The position numbers and the translations under genes are program-made. The notes beneath the pieces are model-generated. The model was not told where the DNA came from. It ran no database searches and worked only from the letters and a program-made list of their open reading frames with translations. A DNA stretch of 64,000 nt from Erythrobacter aureus (GTDB lineage Bacteria; Pseudomonadota; Alphaproteobacteria; Sphingomonadales; Sphingomonadaceae): positions 2,805,001-2,869,000 of the forward strand of contig NZ_CP031357.1 in the NCBI RefSeq assembly GCF_003355455.1, given 5' to 3'. Shown here one piece after another: positions 7,834 to 16,400 of this stretch; position 1 is the first letter of the stretch, and the number at the start of each line of letters is the position of its first letter.

Positions 7834-9696
7834 CTACAAGCCCAGAGCCGTCGCGATCCAAAATGTGAGCCCCGCGAACACATAGGCCAGTACGAAAAGA
7901 TAGCCGACCATGAAGGCTGGCCATTTCCAGCCATTGGTCTCGCGCCGGGCGACCGCGATCGTCGAAATACACTGCGGCGCAAAGACGAACCAGGCAAGGA
8001 AAGCGAGCGCGGTCGGCAGGCTCCACAATTCGGCGATCCGGTCGGTCACGCCCTCGGCGGCCAGATCCTCATCCTCGGCATCGACGGCATAGGTCGTGGC
8101 GAGCGCCGAAACGGCGACTTCGCGCGCGGCCATGGCGGGCACCAGTGCCAGGCTCATCTCGCGGTTGAAGCCGATCGGCTTGAGTACCGGATGCAGCCCA
8201 TCGGCGATCATACCCGCGACACTCGCATCCATCTGGCTCTCACCCGGCTCCGCCTTGGGAAAACTCAGCATCAGCCAAAGCACGATGGTGACCGTGAAGA
8301 TGATCGTGCCCGCGCGGCGCAGGAAGACCCAGGCGCGTTGCCACAGGCCGATCACGAGGTCCTTCAAACGCGGAAGCTGATAGCGCGGCATTTCCATGAT
8401 GAAGCCGCTCGCAGCCCCGCTTGTCACCGTGTGGCGGAGCACCAGCGCGACGACCATCGCACCGAGGATACCGGCGATGTAGAGGGCGAAGAGGACAAGC
8501 CCCTGCAACCCCACCCCCGGACCGATCGTGGTCTGCGGAATCACAGCGGCGATGATTACCGCATAAACCGGCAGCCGCGCCGAACAGGTCATCAGCGGGG
8601 CGACCAGTATGGTCGTCAGCCGGTCCTTGGGATCGGGGATCGAGCGCGTCGCCATGATGCCCGGAATGGCGCAGGCGAAGCTGGAAAGCAGCGGAATGAA
8701 GCTTTTCCCGCTGAGGCCCACACCCGCCATGAGCCGGTCCATCAGGAAGGCCGCGCGCGCCATATATCCGCTCGCCTCCATCAGCAGGATGAAGAAGAAC
8801 AGGATCACGATCTGTGGTAGGAAGACAACCACCGAACCGACACCCGCCAGAACGCCCTCGACGAGGAAGTCATGCACGAAACCGGACGGGAGGCTGGCGC
8901 TGACCACGCCCGATATAGCCCCGACACCGCCTTCCAGCGCATCGGCGAAAGGTGTCGCCCAGGCGAAAACCGCCTGGAAGATTACGAACAGCAGACCGAA
9001 CAGGATCACCGGTCCGATCCATGGATTGAGCAGCACACGATCGATGCCGTTTTCGACCGTATGACGAGTCGATTTGGACAGGGTTGCGGCGCGCGCCATA
9101 TGCTTCGCCGCCAGCCTGCGTTCGGGCAAGGTGATGTGCCAGCGTTTGTGGGCGTCCTCGTCGGCATGCGCTTCCGCTTCGGCGATCGCTGCGGCAAGTT
9201 CCTCCAGTCCGCGACGCCGGACGGCCACCGTGGGAACCACCGGCACGCCCAAAGCCTCTGACAAAGCGTCAGGATCGAGCGTGAGCCCGTCGCGTTCGGC
9301 CAGATCGATCATATTGAGCGCGACCACCGTGGGCCGGCCCAGTTCGAGAACTTCCTGCGCGAAGACGAGATGCTGTTCCAGGTTGGAGGCATCAAGGACG
9401 AGCACGATCACCTCAGGGATCGCCTCCCCTTCGAATTCGCCATGCACGACCTTGCGGGTCACGTCTTCATCGGGGCTTGCGGCGTCGAAGCTATAGGAGC
9501 CCGGCAGGTCGATCAGTTCGACGCTATCGCCATCGGGCAGGGCCAGCCGCCCCGCCTTTCGTTCGACCGTAACACCAGGATAATTGGCAATTTTCTGCCG
9601 CGCACCTGTCAGCGCATTAAACAGCGCAGATTTCCCGGCATTGGGGTTGCCAACCAGGGCGGCTGTGTGGCGCTTCACGGGGTCCTCGCGGCTCAT
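7834..9696 (-). CDS. feoB: FeoB, ferrous iron transport GTPase/permease
   Basis: Inner-membrane Fe(II) importer of 620 residues, a shorter alphaproteobacterial form. The N-terminal GTPase domain shows G1 GNPNAGKSALFN (about residues 17-28), the switch YPGVTVERK, and G3 DLPGSYSF. Two Gate-like membrane halves follow with about eight or more helices. Cys residues occur in gate segments (SSFACAIPGIMATR, APLMTCSARLPVY). Its ATG overlaps the feoA stop (ATGA at 9693-9696), so it is coupled to feoA. Confidence 0.95.
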   Translation of the reverse strand: MSREDPVKRHTAALVGNPNAGKSALFNALTGARQKIANYPGVTVERKAGRLALPDGDSVELIDLPGSYSFDAASPDEDVTRKVVHGEFEGEAIPEVIVLVLDASNLEQHLVFAQEVLELGRPTVVALNMIDLAERDGLTLDPDALSEALGVPVVPTVAVRRRGLEELAAAIAEAEAHADEDAHKRWHITLPERRLAAKHMARAATLSKSTRHTVENGIDRVLLNPWIGPVILFGLLFVIFQAVFAWATPFADALEGGVGAISGVVSASLPSGFVHDFLVEGVLAGVGSVVVFLPQIVILFFFILLMEASGYMARAAFLMDRLMAGVGLSGKSFIPLLSSFACAIPGIMATRSIPDPKDRLTTILVAPLMTCSARLPVYAVIIAAVIPQTTIGPGVGLQGLVLFALYIAGILGAMVVALVLRHTVTSGAASGFIMEMPRYQLPRLKDLVIGLWQRAWVFLRRAGTIIFTVTIVLWLMLSFPKAEPGESQMDASVAGMIADGLHPVLKPIGFNREMSLALVPAMAAREVAVSALATTYAVDAEDEDLAAEGVTDRIAELWSLPTALAFLAWFVFAPQCISTIAVARRETNGWKWPAFMVGYLFVLAYVFAGLTFWIATALGL

Positions 9697-9932
9697 AGCG
9701 GCTCGACCTCGATGGCGAGCGCATGCGCCCGGCGCAGAGCGATGGTCATCCGCCCGATACGCAGCGCCAGCGGATCGCGTGTGCCGAAAACTCCGCGATG
9801 AACGATGGCGACCTCTGCCCCCTCGTCCACCCCCAGCGCCTTCAGGCGCTTACCTTCATCCTCGGCCAGCACGGCCCAGTCCACCGCAACGATTCGCGCG
9901 GCCTTGTCGTGTTCGAACCCATCGAGCGTCAT
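9693..9932 (-). CDS. feoA: FeoA, ferrous iron transport accessory protein
   Basis: Small SH3-like cytoplasmic partner of FeoB, 79 residues from the ATG at 9932. A TTG at 9968 would add 12 residues but has no better ribosome site. Typical features are the KRLKALGVDEGAEVAIVHRG segment and GRMTIALRRAHALAIEV at the end. It is the first gene of feoAB. A Fur-like palindrome sits 32 bases upstream (9964-9978), fitting iron control. Confidence 0.88.
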   Translation of the reverse strand: MTLDGFEHDKAARIVAVDWAVLAEDEGKRLKALGVDEGAEVAIVHRGVFGTRDPLALRIGRMTIALRRAHALAIEVEPL

Positions 9933-9963
9933 ACGCGCCGCCCTGTCAGATGTCGACGCTTGT

Positions 9964-9978
9964 TGCAACTGGTTATCA
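9964..9978 (-). promoter_or_regulatory. Possible Fur box upstream of feoAB
   Basis: On the minus strand the 15-mer reads TGATAACCAGTTGCA, matching about 11 of 15 positions of the Fur 7-1-7 palindrome TGATAATnATTATCA. It lies just before feoA, the gene most often under Fur or a similar iron regulator. The match is imperfect in the right half, so confidence is low. Confidence 0.35.
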
Positions 9979-9986
9979 ATAGCGGC

Positions 9987-10646
9987 CTAACGCGCTGGGT
10001 ATCGCAGCCGCCCGAGGAAGCGCGACATGCTGAAGGATTCCCGCTCGGGATTCAGCCATTTCGCCTTAGCCTTTTCGAATTTCATCACGCCGTCGATCCG
10101 GCGGCCCAGAAAAGCTCTGGTTTCGGCCTTCCCTTCGCTCTCATCATCGACGAAGATGGCCAGCGTCGCGCCGTAGATCGAGGCGAGAATCGCCCGCTTG
10201 GTATAGTGGTTGTAATCGGTCGCGGTGTCCCCGGCGAGCCGCCACATCACGTCGGCGCTGCTCCAGCCGGTCCTGAGCGCCCGCGCCGCATTCTGAGGCA
10301 TGGCCATGATCGCAAGCGCGCGACGCAGCGATTCCTCCAAATCCGCCACCGCATCGAGACGATATTGGATCAGGCTGCGGATCCGTTCGCGGATCTTCAT
10401 CTCGGCGAGTTTTTCAGCAGGCAGGTCGATCGCCATCTGCCGGTCGATGGTTTCGATCCACGCGCAGATCATGCCCATGGCGCCATCGTCCTTGAAGGCG
10501 AGTCGGGCGACGTCGCGATCGGCGCCAAGCTGATCGGCAGCCATATCGAGTGCTTCATTGCTCCAGCCATCGAACACCGCCGCCTCCGCAATGCCGGGAG
10601 CAAGCGCGAGCCGCAGCTCGTCGAGCGTAAGGTCTTCCACCTCCAT
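9987..10646 (-). CDS. COQ9 family protein (ubiquinone biosynthesis)
   Basis: 219-residue COQ9-family protein. The C-terminal signature is clear (AGDTATDYNHYTKRAILASIYGATL, then FVDDESEGKAETRAFLGRRIDGVMKFEKAKAKW). In eukaryotes COQ9 binds isoprenoid lipids and presents substrate to COQ7; in alphaproteobacteria it is presumed to help ubiquinone synthesis. The start at 10646 lies 3 bases after the stop of the upstream ankyrin gene, so the two are co-transcribed. Confidence 0.9.
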   Translation of the reverse strand: MEVEDLTLDELRLALAPGIAEAAVFDGWSNEALDMAADQLGADRDVARLAFKDDGAMGMICAWIETIDRQMAIDLPAEKLAEMKIRERIRSLIQYRLDAVADLEESLRRALAIMAMPQNAARALRTGWSSADVMWRLAGDTATDYNHYTKRAILASIYGATLAIFVDDESEGKAETRAFLGRRIDGVMKFEKAKAKWLNPERESFSMSRFLGRLRYPAR

Positions 10647-10649
10647 CGG

Positions 10650-11255
10650 TCAGCTCGGCCCATAGGCTTGCGCCTTGTCGCCGCGCTCGGCCTCGGCCCG
10701 CTCGATTTCCTCAAGCATACTGGAACGCGCGCCCAGCAACATCGCATAATCGCGGGCGGTGCGCCCCGAATTATCGGCCCGGTCGGCATTCGCGCCCTTG
10801 TCGATCAACAGCCGGACAAGACCGCTGTCGCGCCGGTGCACCGCGGCGATCAGCGGCGTTTCGCCCGTGCTGTCGGGCACGTCCACATCGGCGCCCCCTT
10901 CGGCCAACACCTCGACCCCCTCGGTAAATCCCAACTGGGAAGCAAGTTGCAGCGGCGTGGTCCCGTTCTTGTCGGCGATGTTGGGATTGGCGCCCTTGGC
11001 CAGCAGGAAACGCAGCCACACCGCATCGCGCCGCTGGGTCACGATATGCAGCGCGGTTTCCCCACTGACGACATCACGTGTATTGACCAGCACACTGCCG
11101 GGTTCGGAAAGGAATTCGGTCACTTGCGTGCCGTCGCGCTCCTTGACCGCCTCGAGGAATTTATACCCGTCGCGCTGCATCTGCGCATGGACCGGGCCTG
11201 CAATCAGCGATCCGGCCAGCGCGGCCAACAGAGAAAATTTCACGAAACGTTTCAC
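10650..11255 (-). CDS. Exported ankyrin repeat protein
   Basis: 201-residue secreted protein. A signal peptide (KRFVKFSLLAALAGSLIAGPVHA) precedes about four ankyrin repeats: SGETALHIVTQRRDAVWLRF, NGTTPLQLASQLGFTEGVEV, TGETPLIAAVHRRDSGLVRL and SGRTARDYAMLLGARSSM. Ankyrin repeats mediate protein contacts, and the partner is unknown. The start is taken as GTG 11255 because it leads directly into the signal peptide; the open frame runs to 11699 over the divergent Sco gene. It lies 3 bases upstream of the COQ9 gene. Confidence 0.85.
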   Translation of the reverse strand: MKRFVKFSLLAALAGSLIAGPVHAQMQRDGYKFLEAVKERDGTQVTEFLSEPGSVLVNTRDVVSGETALHIVTQRRDAVWLRFLLAKGANPNIADKNGTTPLQLASQLGFTEGVEVLAEGGADVDVPDSTGETPLIAAVHRRDSGLVRLLIDKGANADRADNSGRTARDYAMLLGARSSMLEEIERAEAERGDKAQAYGPS

Positions 11256-11324
11256 CGTGTGCAAGCCCCTACTATCCGCAATTCTATGGCTGACTAGCTC
11301 TTGTCGAGCGCCGGTTAGCAGACC

Positions 11325-11924
11325 ATGAACCCTCACACCATGCCCCGCAACCATACTCCTTTGATCGCCGCCCTTCTCATGCTGACAGCTTGCCAAGCGG
11401 AAACACCCCCCGAACCACCTCTGGCCGGTGCGGCCATCGGCGGCGATTTCACGCTGACTGGCGAAGGCGGCCAGCCCGTAAGCTGGGCCGATTTCACCGG
11501 CCAGTACCGCACGCTCTATTTCGGGTACACTTTTTGCCCCGATGTCTGTCCGGTCGACACGCAGCGCGCCATGGCGGGATTGAAAGCCTTCGAGAAAGCC
11601 AATCCGGAGCTCGGCGCCAAGATCCAACCCTTGTTCATCAGTGTCGATCCGGAACGCGACACGCCTGAAGTGCTCGCCGAATTCACCGATAATTTCCACC
11701 CGCGCCTGATCGGCATGACCGGCACGAAGGAAGAGCTCGATCGGATCACCTCTTCATTCGCCGCAACCTATTCGATCGGCGAGAAGCAGGACAATGGGGG
11801 CTATCTGGTCGGCCATACAAACATCACCTACCTCTTCGGCCCCGAAGGAGAGCCCTTGGCCATGCTGCCGACCGACGAAGGTCCGGAAGCAGTCGCGGCG
11901 GAGCTGGAAAAATGGGTGCGTTGA
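11325..11924 (+). CDS. SCO1/SenC/PrrC family copper chaperone lipoprotein
   Basis: 199 residues; Sco proteins deliver copper to the CuA site of cytochrome oxidase or act as thiol reductases. The signal peptide ends in a lipobox (MLTAC), so it is probably membrane anchored on the periplasmic side. The copper-binding CxxxC is in FCPDVCPVDT (Cys71 and Cys75), and the distal ligand His is in VGHTNITYLFG. A second ATG at 11340 is an alternative start. It is divergent from the ankyrin-COQ9 pair and overlaps the next gene by 13 bases. Confidence 0.9.
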   Translation: MNPHTMPRNHTPLIAALLMLTACQAETPPEPPLAGAAIGGDFTLTGEGGQPVSWADFTGQYRTLYFGYTFCPDVCPVDTQRAMAGLKAFEKANPELGAKIQPLFISVDPERDTPEVLAEFTDNFHPRLIGMTGTKEELDRITSSFAATYSIGEKQDNGGYLVGHTNITYLFGPEGEPLAMLPTDEGPEAVAAELEKWVR

Positions 11925-12379
11925 GGGACCGCTTCTGGGAACGGCCCTTGGCCGATCTGAACGCCGAGGAATGGGAAGCCCTGTGCGACGGCTGCGGGCG
12001 CTGCTGCCTGCACAAGGTCGAATATGAGGATACGGGCGAGATCGAACACACCAATGTGGCGTGCAGACTGCTCGATACACAAACCGCGCGCTGCACCGAT
12101 TATAGACATCGCAAGGCCTTCGTGCCCGACTGCCTGAGGCTCACGCTGAAAATCGTTGACGATGTAAGCTGGCTGCCCTCTACCTGCGCCTATCGCCGAC
12201 GAGCGGATGGGCTCCCTTTGCCGCGCTGGCATCATTTGCTGACCGGCGACCGCGAGGGGGTTGTGCGCGCCGGAATTTCGGTGGTGGGCCGGGTGGTGAG
12301 CGAGGACATGGCAGGCCCGCTCGAGCATCATGTCGTCGACTGGGACGAAGACGAGCACGACGACGAGGCGGCGGCATGA
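11912..12379 (+). CDS. YcgN/UPF0260 family cysteine cluster protein
   Basis: 155-residue protein of the UPF0260 (YcgN, CxxCxxCC zinc/iron-sulfur binding) family. It has an N-terminal cysteine cluster CDGCGRCCLHK (residues about 25-35) and further cysteines in CRLLDTQTARCTDYRHR and FVPDC. Metal or Fe-S binding is inferred from the pattern; no reaction is known. The C-terminus is acidic (DWDEDEHDDEAAA). It overlaps the Sco gene by 13 bases and its stop overlaps the next start by 4, so Sco, YcgN and YgjP-like genes form one transcript. Confidence 0.88.
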   Translation: MGALRDRFWERPLADLNAEEWEALCDGCGRCCLHKVEYEDTGEIEHTNVACRLLDTQTARCTDYRHRKAFVPDCLRLTLKIVDDVSWLPSTCAYRRRADGLPLPRWHHLLTGDREGVVRAGISVVGRVVSEDMAGPLEHHVVDWDEDEHDDEAAA

Positions 12380-13098
12380 TCGACTGGCTCCGCCGCGAAG
12401 CGCAGGAGCCGGTGATCGAGCTGGATGGGCGCGAACTGCCCATCCAGCTCGCCCGCAATCGCCGCGCCAGGCGGCTGACCATGCGGCTGGCGCCCGATGG
12501 CAGCGCGGTGTGCATCACCCTGCCCCACTGGTGCCGCAGCGCCGAGGCGGTCGATTTCGCCCATGCCCGGCGCGAATGGCTCGCCGACGAGCTTGCCAGG
12601 CTGCCCCAACGGCGCGATCCCGCCCGTGAGGGCAAGCTGCTGTACCGGGGCGCGGAAATCGGCGTGGACTGGCGCCGAGATGCGCCGCGAAAGGCCGACT
12701 TCAACGGCGGAATGCTCACATTGGGCGGGCCGGAGGAAACGCTCGGCAAACGGCTTCAGCGCTGGCTCGAGGGCGAGGCGCTGCGCTTGTTCGCGGAGGA
12801 GGCGGCTCATTACTGTGCACGCGGCGATCTGGAAACTGCCGAAGTCAGGCTGAGCCGCGCGCGCCGCCGCTGGGGCAGTTGTTCTTCGCAAGGCGTATTG
12901 CGCTTCAACTGGCGCTTGGTTCAAGCTCCCGACCCCATTCGGCGCTCGGTCGTCGCGCACGAAGTCGCGCATCTCGTGCATTTCGACCATTCGACCGCCT
13001 TCCACACATTGCTCGGCAAGCTTTACGAAGACGATATCGATATGGCGAACCACTGGCTGCGCCATCACGGGCGCAGTCTATACGCGACATTCGGTTAG
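12376..13098 (+). CDS. YgjP-like metallopeptidase domain protein (DUF45/M48-like)
   Basis: 240 residues of the YgjP/DUF45 family. A zinc-peptidase motif HEVAH lies at about residue 195 in RSVVAHEVAHLVHFDHS, preceded by the conserved RRRWGSCSSQGVLRFNWRL block. Distant homologues are SprT-like and M48 peptidases; the substrate is unknown. The ATG at 12376 overlaps the YcgN stop (ATGA). Confidence 0.88.
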   Translation: MIDWLRREAQEPVIELDGRELPIQLARNRRARRLTMRLAPDGSAVCITLPHWCRSAEAVDFAHARREWLADELARLPQRRDPAREGKLLYRGAEIGVDWRRDAPRKADFNGGMLTLGGPEETLGKRLQRWLEGEALRLFAEEAAHYCARGDLETAEVRLSRARRRWGSCSSQGVLRFNWRLVQAPDPIRRSVVAHEVAHLVHFDHSTAFHTLLGKLYEDDIDMANHWLRHHGRSLYATFG

Positions 13099-13141
13099 CC
13101 AATACTGGCGCCATTCATCGAAAGCCCCTATCTTTAGCGTC

Positions 13142-13597
13142 ATGCGTCTCAAGACACGTTTCAATGCCAAGGCCGGGTTTGCCGATCTGTGGGACTATGT
13201 CCGCGAGCCGCGTCCCTATCGCTGGCCGCTGCTGGCAGTGTCTTTCGCGATCCCCGCAACCGGGCTCGCGCTGCTGTCGCAGGAATCGCATTTTCGCCCG
13301 CCCGATGCGCCTGAGGTAACCTATATCTCGACCTTCGCGGAAGGGCGGAGCGAGGAAGAGATCCGCCAGTCGAACATTGCCAACCAGCAGCGCAAGGATG
13401 CGCTGGAAGCGGAACGCGCCGAACTGGAAAGGCGCAAGATAGAAGCGTATAAATCGCTCGGCCGGGCCACAGGGCTCGATGTCGACGCGATGGAACGCGA
13501 AGCGGCCATGGAACGCGAGCGCGAAGCGGCCGAAGCCGCTGCGCAGCGGCGCGAACTTTATCAGGCAGGCCAGGCGGTTGACAGCGCGGGCGACTGA
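13142..13597 (+). CDS. Membrane-anchored coiled-coil protein of unknown function
   Basis: 151 residues, not recognised with certainty. A hydrophobic helix (WPLLAVSFAIPATGLALL) at about residues 28-45 follows a basic N-terminus, so the charged C-terminal part should be periplasmic. Residues about 70-145 are strongly helical and rich in Glu, Arg and Ala (RKDALEAERAELERRKIEAYK and AMEREAAMEREREAAEAAA), a likely coiled coil. The 3' end overlaps the TTG start of ribD by 20 bases. Similar short proteins precede ribD in related genomes as far as I recall, but no function follows from that. Confidence 0.65.
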   Translation: MRLKTRFNAKAGFADLWDYVREPRPYRWPLLAVSFAIPATGLALLSQESHFRPPDAPEVTYISTFAEGRSEEEIRQSNIANQQRKDALEAERAELERRKIEAYKSLGRATGLDVDAMEREAAMEREREAAEAAAQRRELYQAGQAVDSAGD

Positions 13598-14555
13598 CGC
13601 GCGCTGGCTCGATGCTGCCGCGCGCCTGTCGATGCGCGCGCGGCCCATCAGCTACCCCAATCCCGGGGTCGGGTGCATTATTGTCAAGCACGGCAAAGTC
13701 GTCGGTCGCGGCTGGACGGCCGCCGGCGGACGCCCCCATGCCGAGGCAGCCGCACTCCACCAGGCGGGCGAGAAGGCGCGCGGAGCGACGGCCTATGTCA
13801 CGCTGGAACCCTGTGCCCATCGTTCCTTGCGCGGCCCGGCCTGCAGCGATCTGCTGGTCGAAGCGGGGATCGCGCGGGTCGTCGCCGGTGTCGAGGATCC
13901 CGATCCGCGTACCGCCGGGAACGGGCTAGCCCGTCTGCGCGAGGCCGGGATCGAAACCGCCCTTCTCGCGAGCCCCGCTGCCGAGGCAAGTCTTGCCGGC
14001 TATCTCATGCGCGCGCGCCAGCGGCGCCCGCATGTCACGATGAAGATCGCCATGTCGCTGGACGGCTGTATCGCCATGGCCAGCGGCGAAAGCCAGTGGA
14101 TTACCGGCGATGTGGCCCGTGCCCATGTCCATGCGCGCCGCGCGGGGGCCGATGCGATCCTGGTCGGTGGCGGGACATGGCGCAGCGACAAGCCCAGGCT
14201 CGACGTGCGCCTCCCCGGACTGGAGCAGCGCAGCCCGCAGCGCGCGGTGCTGACGCGCGGCGTGCCCCCCCATGGGGTGAAGGTCATCAACACACCCGAG
14301 CAGATCGAAACACTCGATGCCTTCTATCTCTATGTCGAGGCCGGCGCGAATATCGCCGCAAGCTTTCTGTCTGCGGACCTAGTCGACCGCCTCGAGACTT
14401 ACCGTGCGCCCATCGTGATCGGCAATGGGTATGCGGCTGTCGGCGATATCGGGCTTGGTGCCCTTGCCGATGCACACGGCAGATGGGCGCTTGAGGAACG
14501 CCGCCAGCTTGGCAGCGACAGCTTCGAAGCCTACAGCCGCCTGCGCCAGAAATAG
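13578..14555 (+). CDS. ribD: RibD, bifunctional riboflavin deaminase/reductase
   Basis: Carries out the second and third steps of riboflavin synthesis: deamination of the pyrimidine from GTP, then reduction of the ribosyl side chain. The N-terminal deaminase domain shows zinc ligands in HAEAAAL and LEPCAHRSLRGPACSDLL. The C-terminal reductase begins near HVTMKIAMSLDGCIAM and includes ESQWITGDVARAHVH. The TTG at 13578 gives the usual N-terminus (ARWLDAAARLS, about 325 residues). The open frame reaches back to 13479 inside the preceding gene. No FMN riboswitch is visible upstream. ribE follows after 20 bases. Confidence 0.92.
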   Translation: MTARATDARWLDAAARLSMRARPISYPNPGVGCIIVKHGKVVGRGWTAAGGRPHAEAAALHQAGEKARGATAYVTLEPCAHRSLRGPACSDLLVEAGIARVVAGVEDPDPRTAGNGLARLREAGIETALLASPAAEASLAGYLMRARQRRPHVTMKIAMSLDGCIAMASGESQWITGDVARAHVHARRAGADAILVGGGTWRSDKPRLDVRLPGLEQRSPQRAVLTRGVPPHGVKVINTPEQIETLDAFYLYVEAGANIAASFLSADLVDRLETYRAPIVIGNGYAAVGDIGLGALADAHGRWALEERRQLGSDSFEAYSRLRQK

Positions 14556-14575
14556 AGCGTTAGCCAGGAGCACGC

Positions 14576-15193
14576 ATGTTCACCGGGATCGTCACAGCCA
14601 TCGGCATCATCAAGAGCATCGAGACGGAGGGCGACCTGCGTGTCGTCATAAGCTGTCCGTGGGACCCGGCCGGGATCGATATCGGCGCCTCCATCGCCTG
14701 TTCGGGCGTTTGCCTGACGGTGGTCGAAAAGGGCGGGCAGGAGGGCGATGCCTGGTTCGCTGTCGATGTCTCTGGCGAGACAGTAAGCCGCACGGCACAG
14801 GACCAGTGGCGCAAGGACCGCAGGCTCAACCTCGAACCAGCCCTGCGGCTGGGCGACGAACTTGGCGGGCATCTGGTCACCGGTCACGTCGATGCGGTCG
14901 GGCGTGTAGCGCTGGCCGAGGACATCGGTGGCTCGACCCGGCTGGAAATCCTCGCCGGTGAAGACATCGCGCCCTATGTCGCGGAGAAAGGCTCGATCAC
15001 CGTCGACGGTGTCTCGCTGACCGTGAACGAGGTCGAGGACGAGCCCAATGGCGATGTCCGCTTCGCACTCAACATAATTCCGCATACGGGTGAAGTGACG
15101 ACCTTGGGCGATTTGTCCGAAGGCGATGCGGTCAATCTCGAAATCGATGTGCTCGCGCGCTATCTCAAGCGAATGCAAAGCCTCGCCAACTGA
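14576..15193 (+). CDS. ribE: Riboflavin synthase alpha subunit
   Basis: Converts two 6,7-dimethyl-8-ribityllumazine molecules into riboflavin. Of its 205 residues, the MFTGIVTAIG start and two lumazine-binding repeats are clear (first around CSGVCLTVVE, second around GHLVTGHVDAVGRV and GSITVDGVSLTVNEV). It is directly downstream of ribD. The other riboflavin genes ribBA and ribH are not in the window. Confidence 0.95.
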   Translation: MFTGIVTAIGIIKSIETEGDLRVVISCPWDPAGIDIGASIACSGVCLTVVEKGGQEGDAWFAVDVSGETVSRTAQDQWRKDRRLNLEPALRLGDELGGHLVTGHVDAVGRVALAEDIGGSTRLEILAGEDIAPYVAEKGSITVDGVSLTVNEVEDEPNGDVRFALNIIPHTGEVTTLGDLSEGDAVNLEIDVLARYLKRMQSLAN

Positions 15194-15195
15194 CC

Positions 15196-15798
15196 GTGCG
15201 GTCCAGGCCCCTGCTGAGATCCCTCGTCACGTCTCGGCCGCTGCTGTGGCTGATCCTCGCCCTGCCGGGGCTATGGATCGCCTGGCGCTGGGCAGTAACC
15301 CCCAATAGCTATGGCTATGGGCATGCTATCGGCGATACCGGCGACTGGGCTGCATGGCTTTTGATGGCGACGATGGCCGTCACCCCGCTGAGGCTGATGT
15401 TCCGCCGACAGCGCTGGACCGGCTGGCTGATGCGGCGCCGCCGGGACCTGGGTGTGGCCAGCTTCGCCTATGCCGCGGGTCACACGTTGATCTATCTGGT
15501 GAGGAAAGCTTCGCCCGATCTGATCTTCGCCGAGCTGTCGACGCCCTACATTCTAGTGGGCTGGATCGCTTTCACCCTGTTCCTCCCCCTGGCAGTCACC
15601 TCGAATGATGTTTCGGTCCGACGCCTCAAGCGCTCGTGGAAGAAGCTGCACCGTCTTGTCTATCCGGCTGCCGTCCTGACTTTCCTGCACTGGATCTGGT
15701 CGGCCTTCGATCCGACCACGGCCTGGATCCATGTGGGGATACTGGCCGCGATCGAGATCGTAAGGGTAATGTTGCAGCGTCGTCAGAGAGTGACGTAG
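15196..15798 (+). CDS. MsrQ-like heme membrane protein (ferric reductase-like)
   Basis: 200-residue membrane protein of the ferric-reductase-like (YedZ/MsrQ) family. It has about five to six helices with conserved histidines in YAAGHTLIYL, KKLHRLVYPAAV and FLHWIWSAF that would ligate heme b. MsrQ normally supplies electrons to the periplasmic methionine sulfoxide reductase MsrP. No msrP gene is in the window, so the partner is unseen. The GTG at 15196 is 2 bases after ribE; MsrQ can use FMN, which makes the neighbourhood with riboflavin genes suggestive. It overlaps the convergent HhH gene by 16 bases. Confidence 0.8.
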   Translation: MRSRPLLRSLVTSRPLLWLILALPGLWIAWRWAVTPNSYGYGHAIGDTGDWAAWLLMATMAVTPLRLMFRRQRWTGWLMRRRRDLGVASFAYAAGHTLIYLVRKASPDLIFAELSTPYILVGWIAFTLFLPLAVTSNDVSVRRLKRSWKKLHRLVYPAAVLTFLHWIWSAFDPTTAWIHVGILAAIEIVRVMLQRRQRVT

Positions 15799-16283
15799 TT
15801 CCTGAAGCGGGCGACTTCCGCCTCGTCGACATATTTGCCGATTTCGCGATCGAATTCGTTCATATCGGCATAGGGGCGGTATTCTTCGAACTCGTGCTCC
15901 ATCTTGTCGGTCATGCCGGGAATGAGACGCAGTTCTTCCTTGCTCGCCGTGTTTAGATTCACCGGAACGAAGACATTTTCGAGCACCGCTGCGGCCTCTT
16001 CGGCGCTCAGCGTTTCGAGCAGCTTGGCGTTCAGATCGGTCACGCTGGCATAGGGCTGACCTGCAACGATCGCCGCGGCCAGTTCCTCGCTCACGCCTTC
16101 GACAGCGGCGAGCTGTTCGACCGTGGCGGTGCCCGCATCGAGCACGGCGGCTTCGGCAGCCGCCTCGGTCGTTTCGGCGGCTGTCGGAGCTTCGGCTTCT
16201 GCCGCTTCATCGGCACCGCCCGAGCAGGCGGCAAGAGTGACCATGGTGCCCGAAAGGGCGGCGGCAAGTACCAGCTTACGCAT
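15783..16283 (-). CDS. Helix-hairpin-helix lipoprotein (ComEA-like)
   Basis: 166-residue lipoprotein. The signal peptide ends TLAACSGG (lipobox) and is followed by an Ala/Glu/Thr-rich spacer. Two ComEA-like helix-hairpin-helix units follow (TVEQLAAVEGVSEELAAAIVAGQPY and LNTASKEELRLIPGMTDKMEHEFEEY). HhH motifs often bind DNA, but here the domain is extracytoplasmic. A Fur-box-like palindrome lies 19 bases upstream of the ATG (16302-16316), suggesting iron control. The function is unknown. Confidence 0.8.
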   Translation of the reverse strand: MRKLVLAAALSGTMVTLAACSGGADEAAEAEAPTAAETTEAAAEAAVLDAGTATVEQLAAVEGVSEELAAAIVAGQPYASVTDLNAKLLETLSAEEAAAVLENVFVPVNLNTASKEELRLIPGMTDKMEHEFEEYRPYADMNEFDREIGKYVDEAEVARFRNYVTL

Positions 16284-16301
16284 TGGGAGATATCCTCTTG
16301 T

Positions 16302-16316
16302 TGAGAAGCATTCTCA
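16302..16316 (-). promoter_or_regulatory. Fur-box-like palindrome upstream of the HhH lipoprotein gene
   Basis: TGAGAA-GCA-TTCTCA is a perfect 6-3-6 inverted repeat, matching 12 of 15 positions of the Fur 7-1-7 consensus and very close to known boxes of the form TGAGAATCATTCTCA. It is located in the short leader of the HhH lipoprotein gene, 19 bases before its ATG. Confidence 0.5.
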
Positions 16317-16400
16317 TTAGCAGGCCGTGACGCAAGATAAAGCAGAATTTGGTCAAGGACCGTGAACACCTTACCCGCGCGCCGACCTTTCAGCCCGAAT

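Noticed and set aside
13098..13578. Search for an FMN riboswitch before ribD
   Set aside because: The preceding space is a coding gene and no conserved RFN-like helices are visible.
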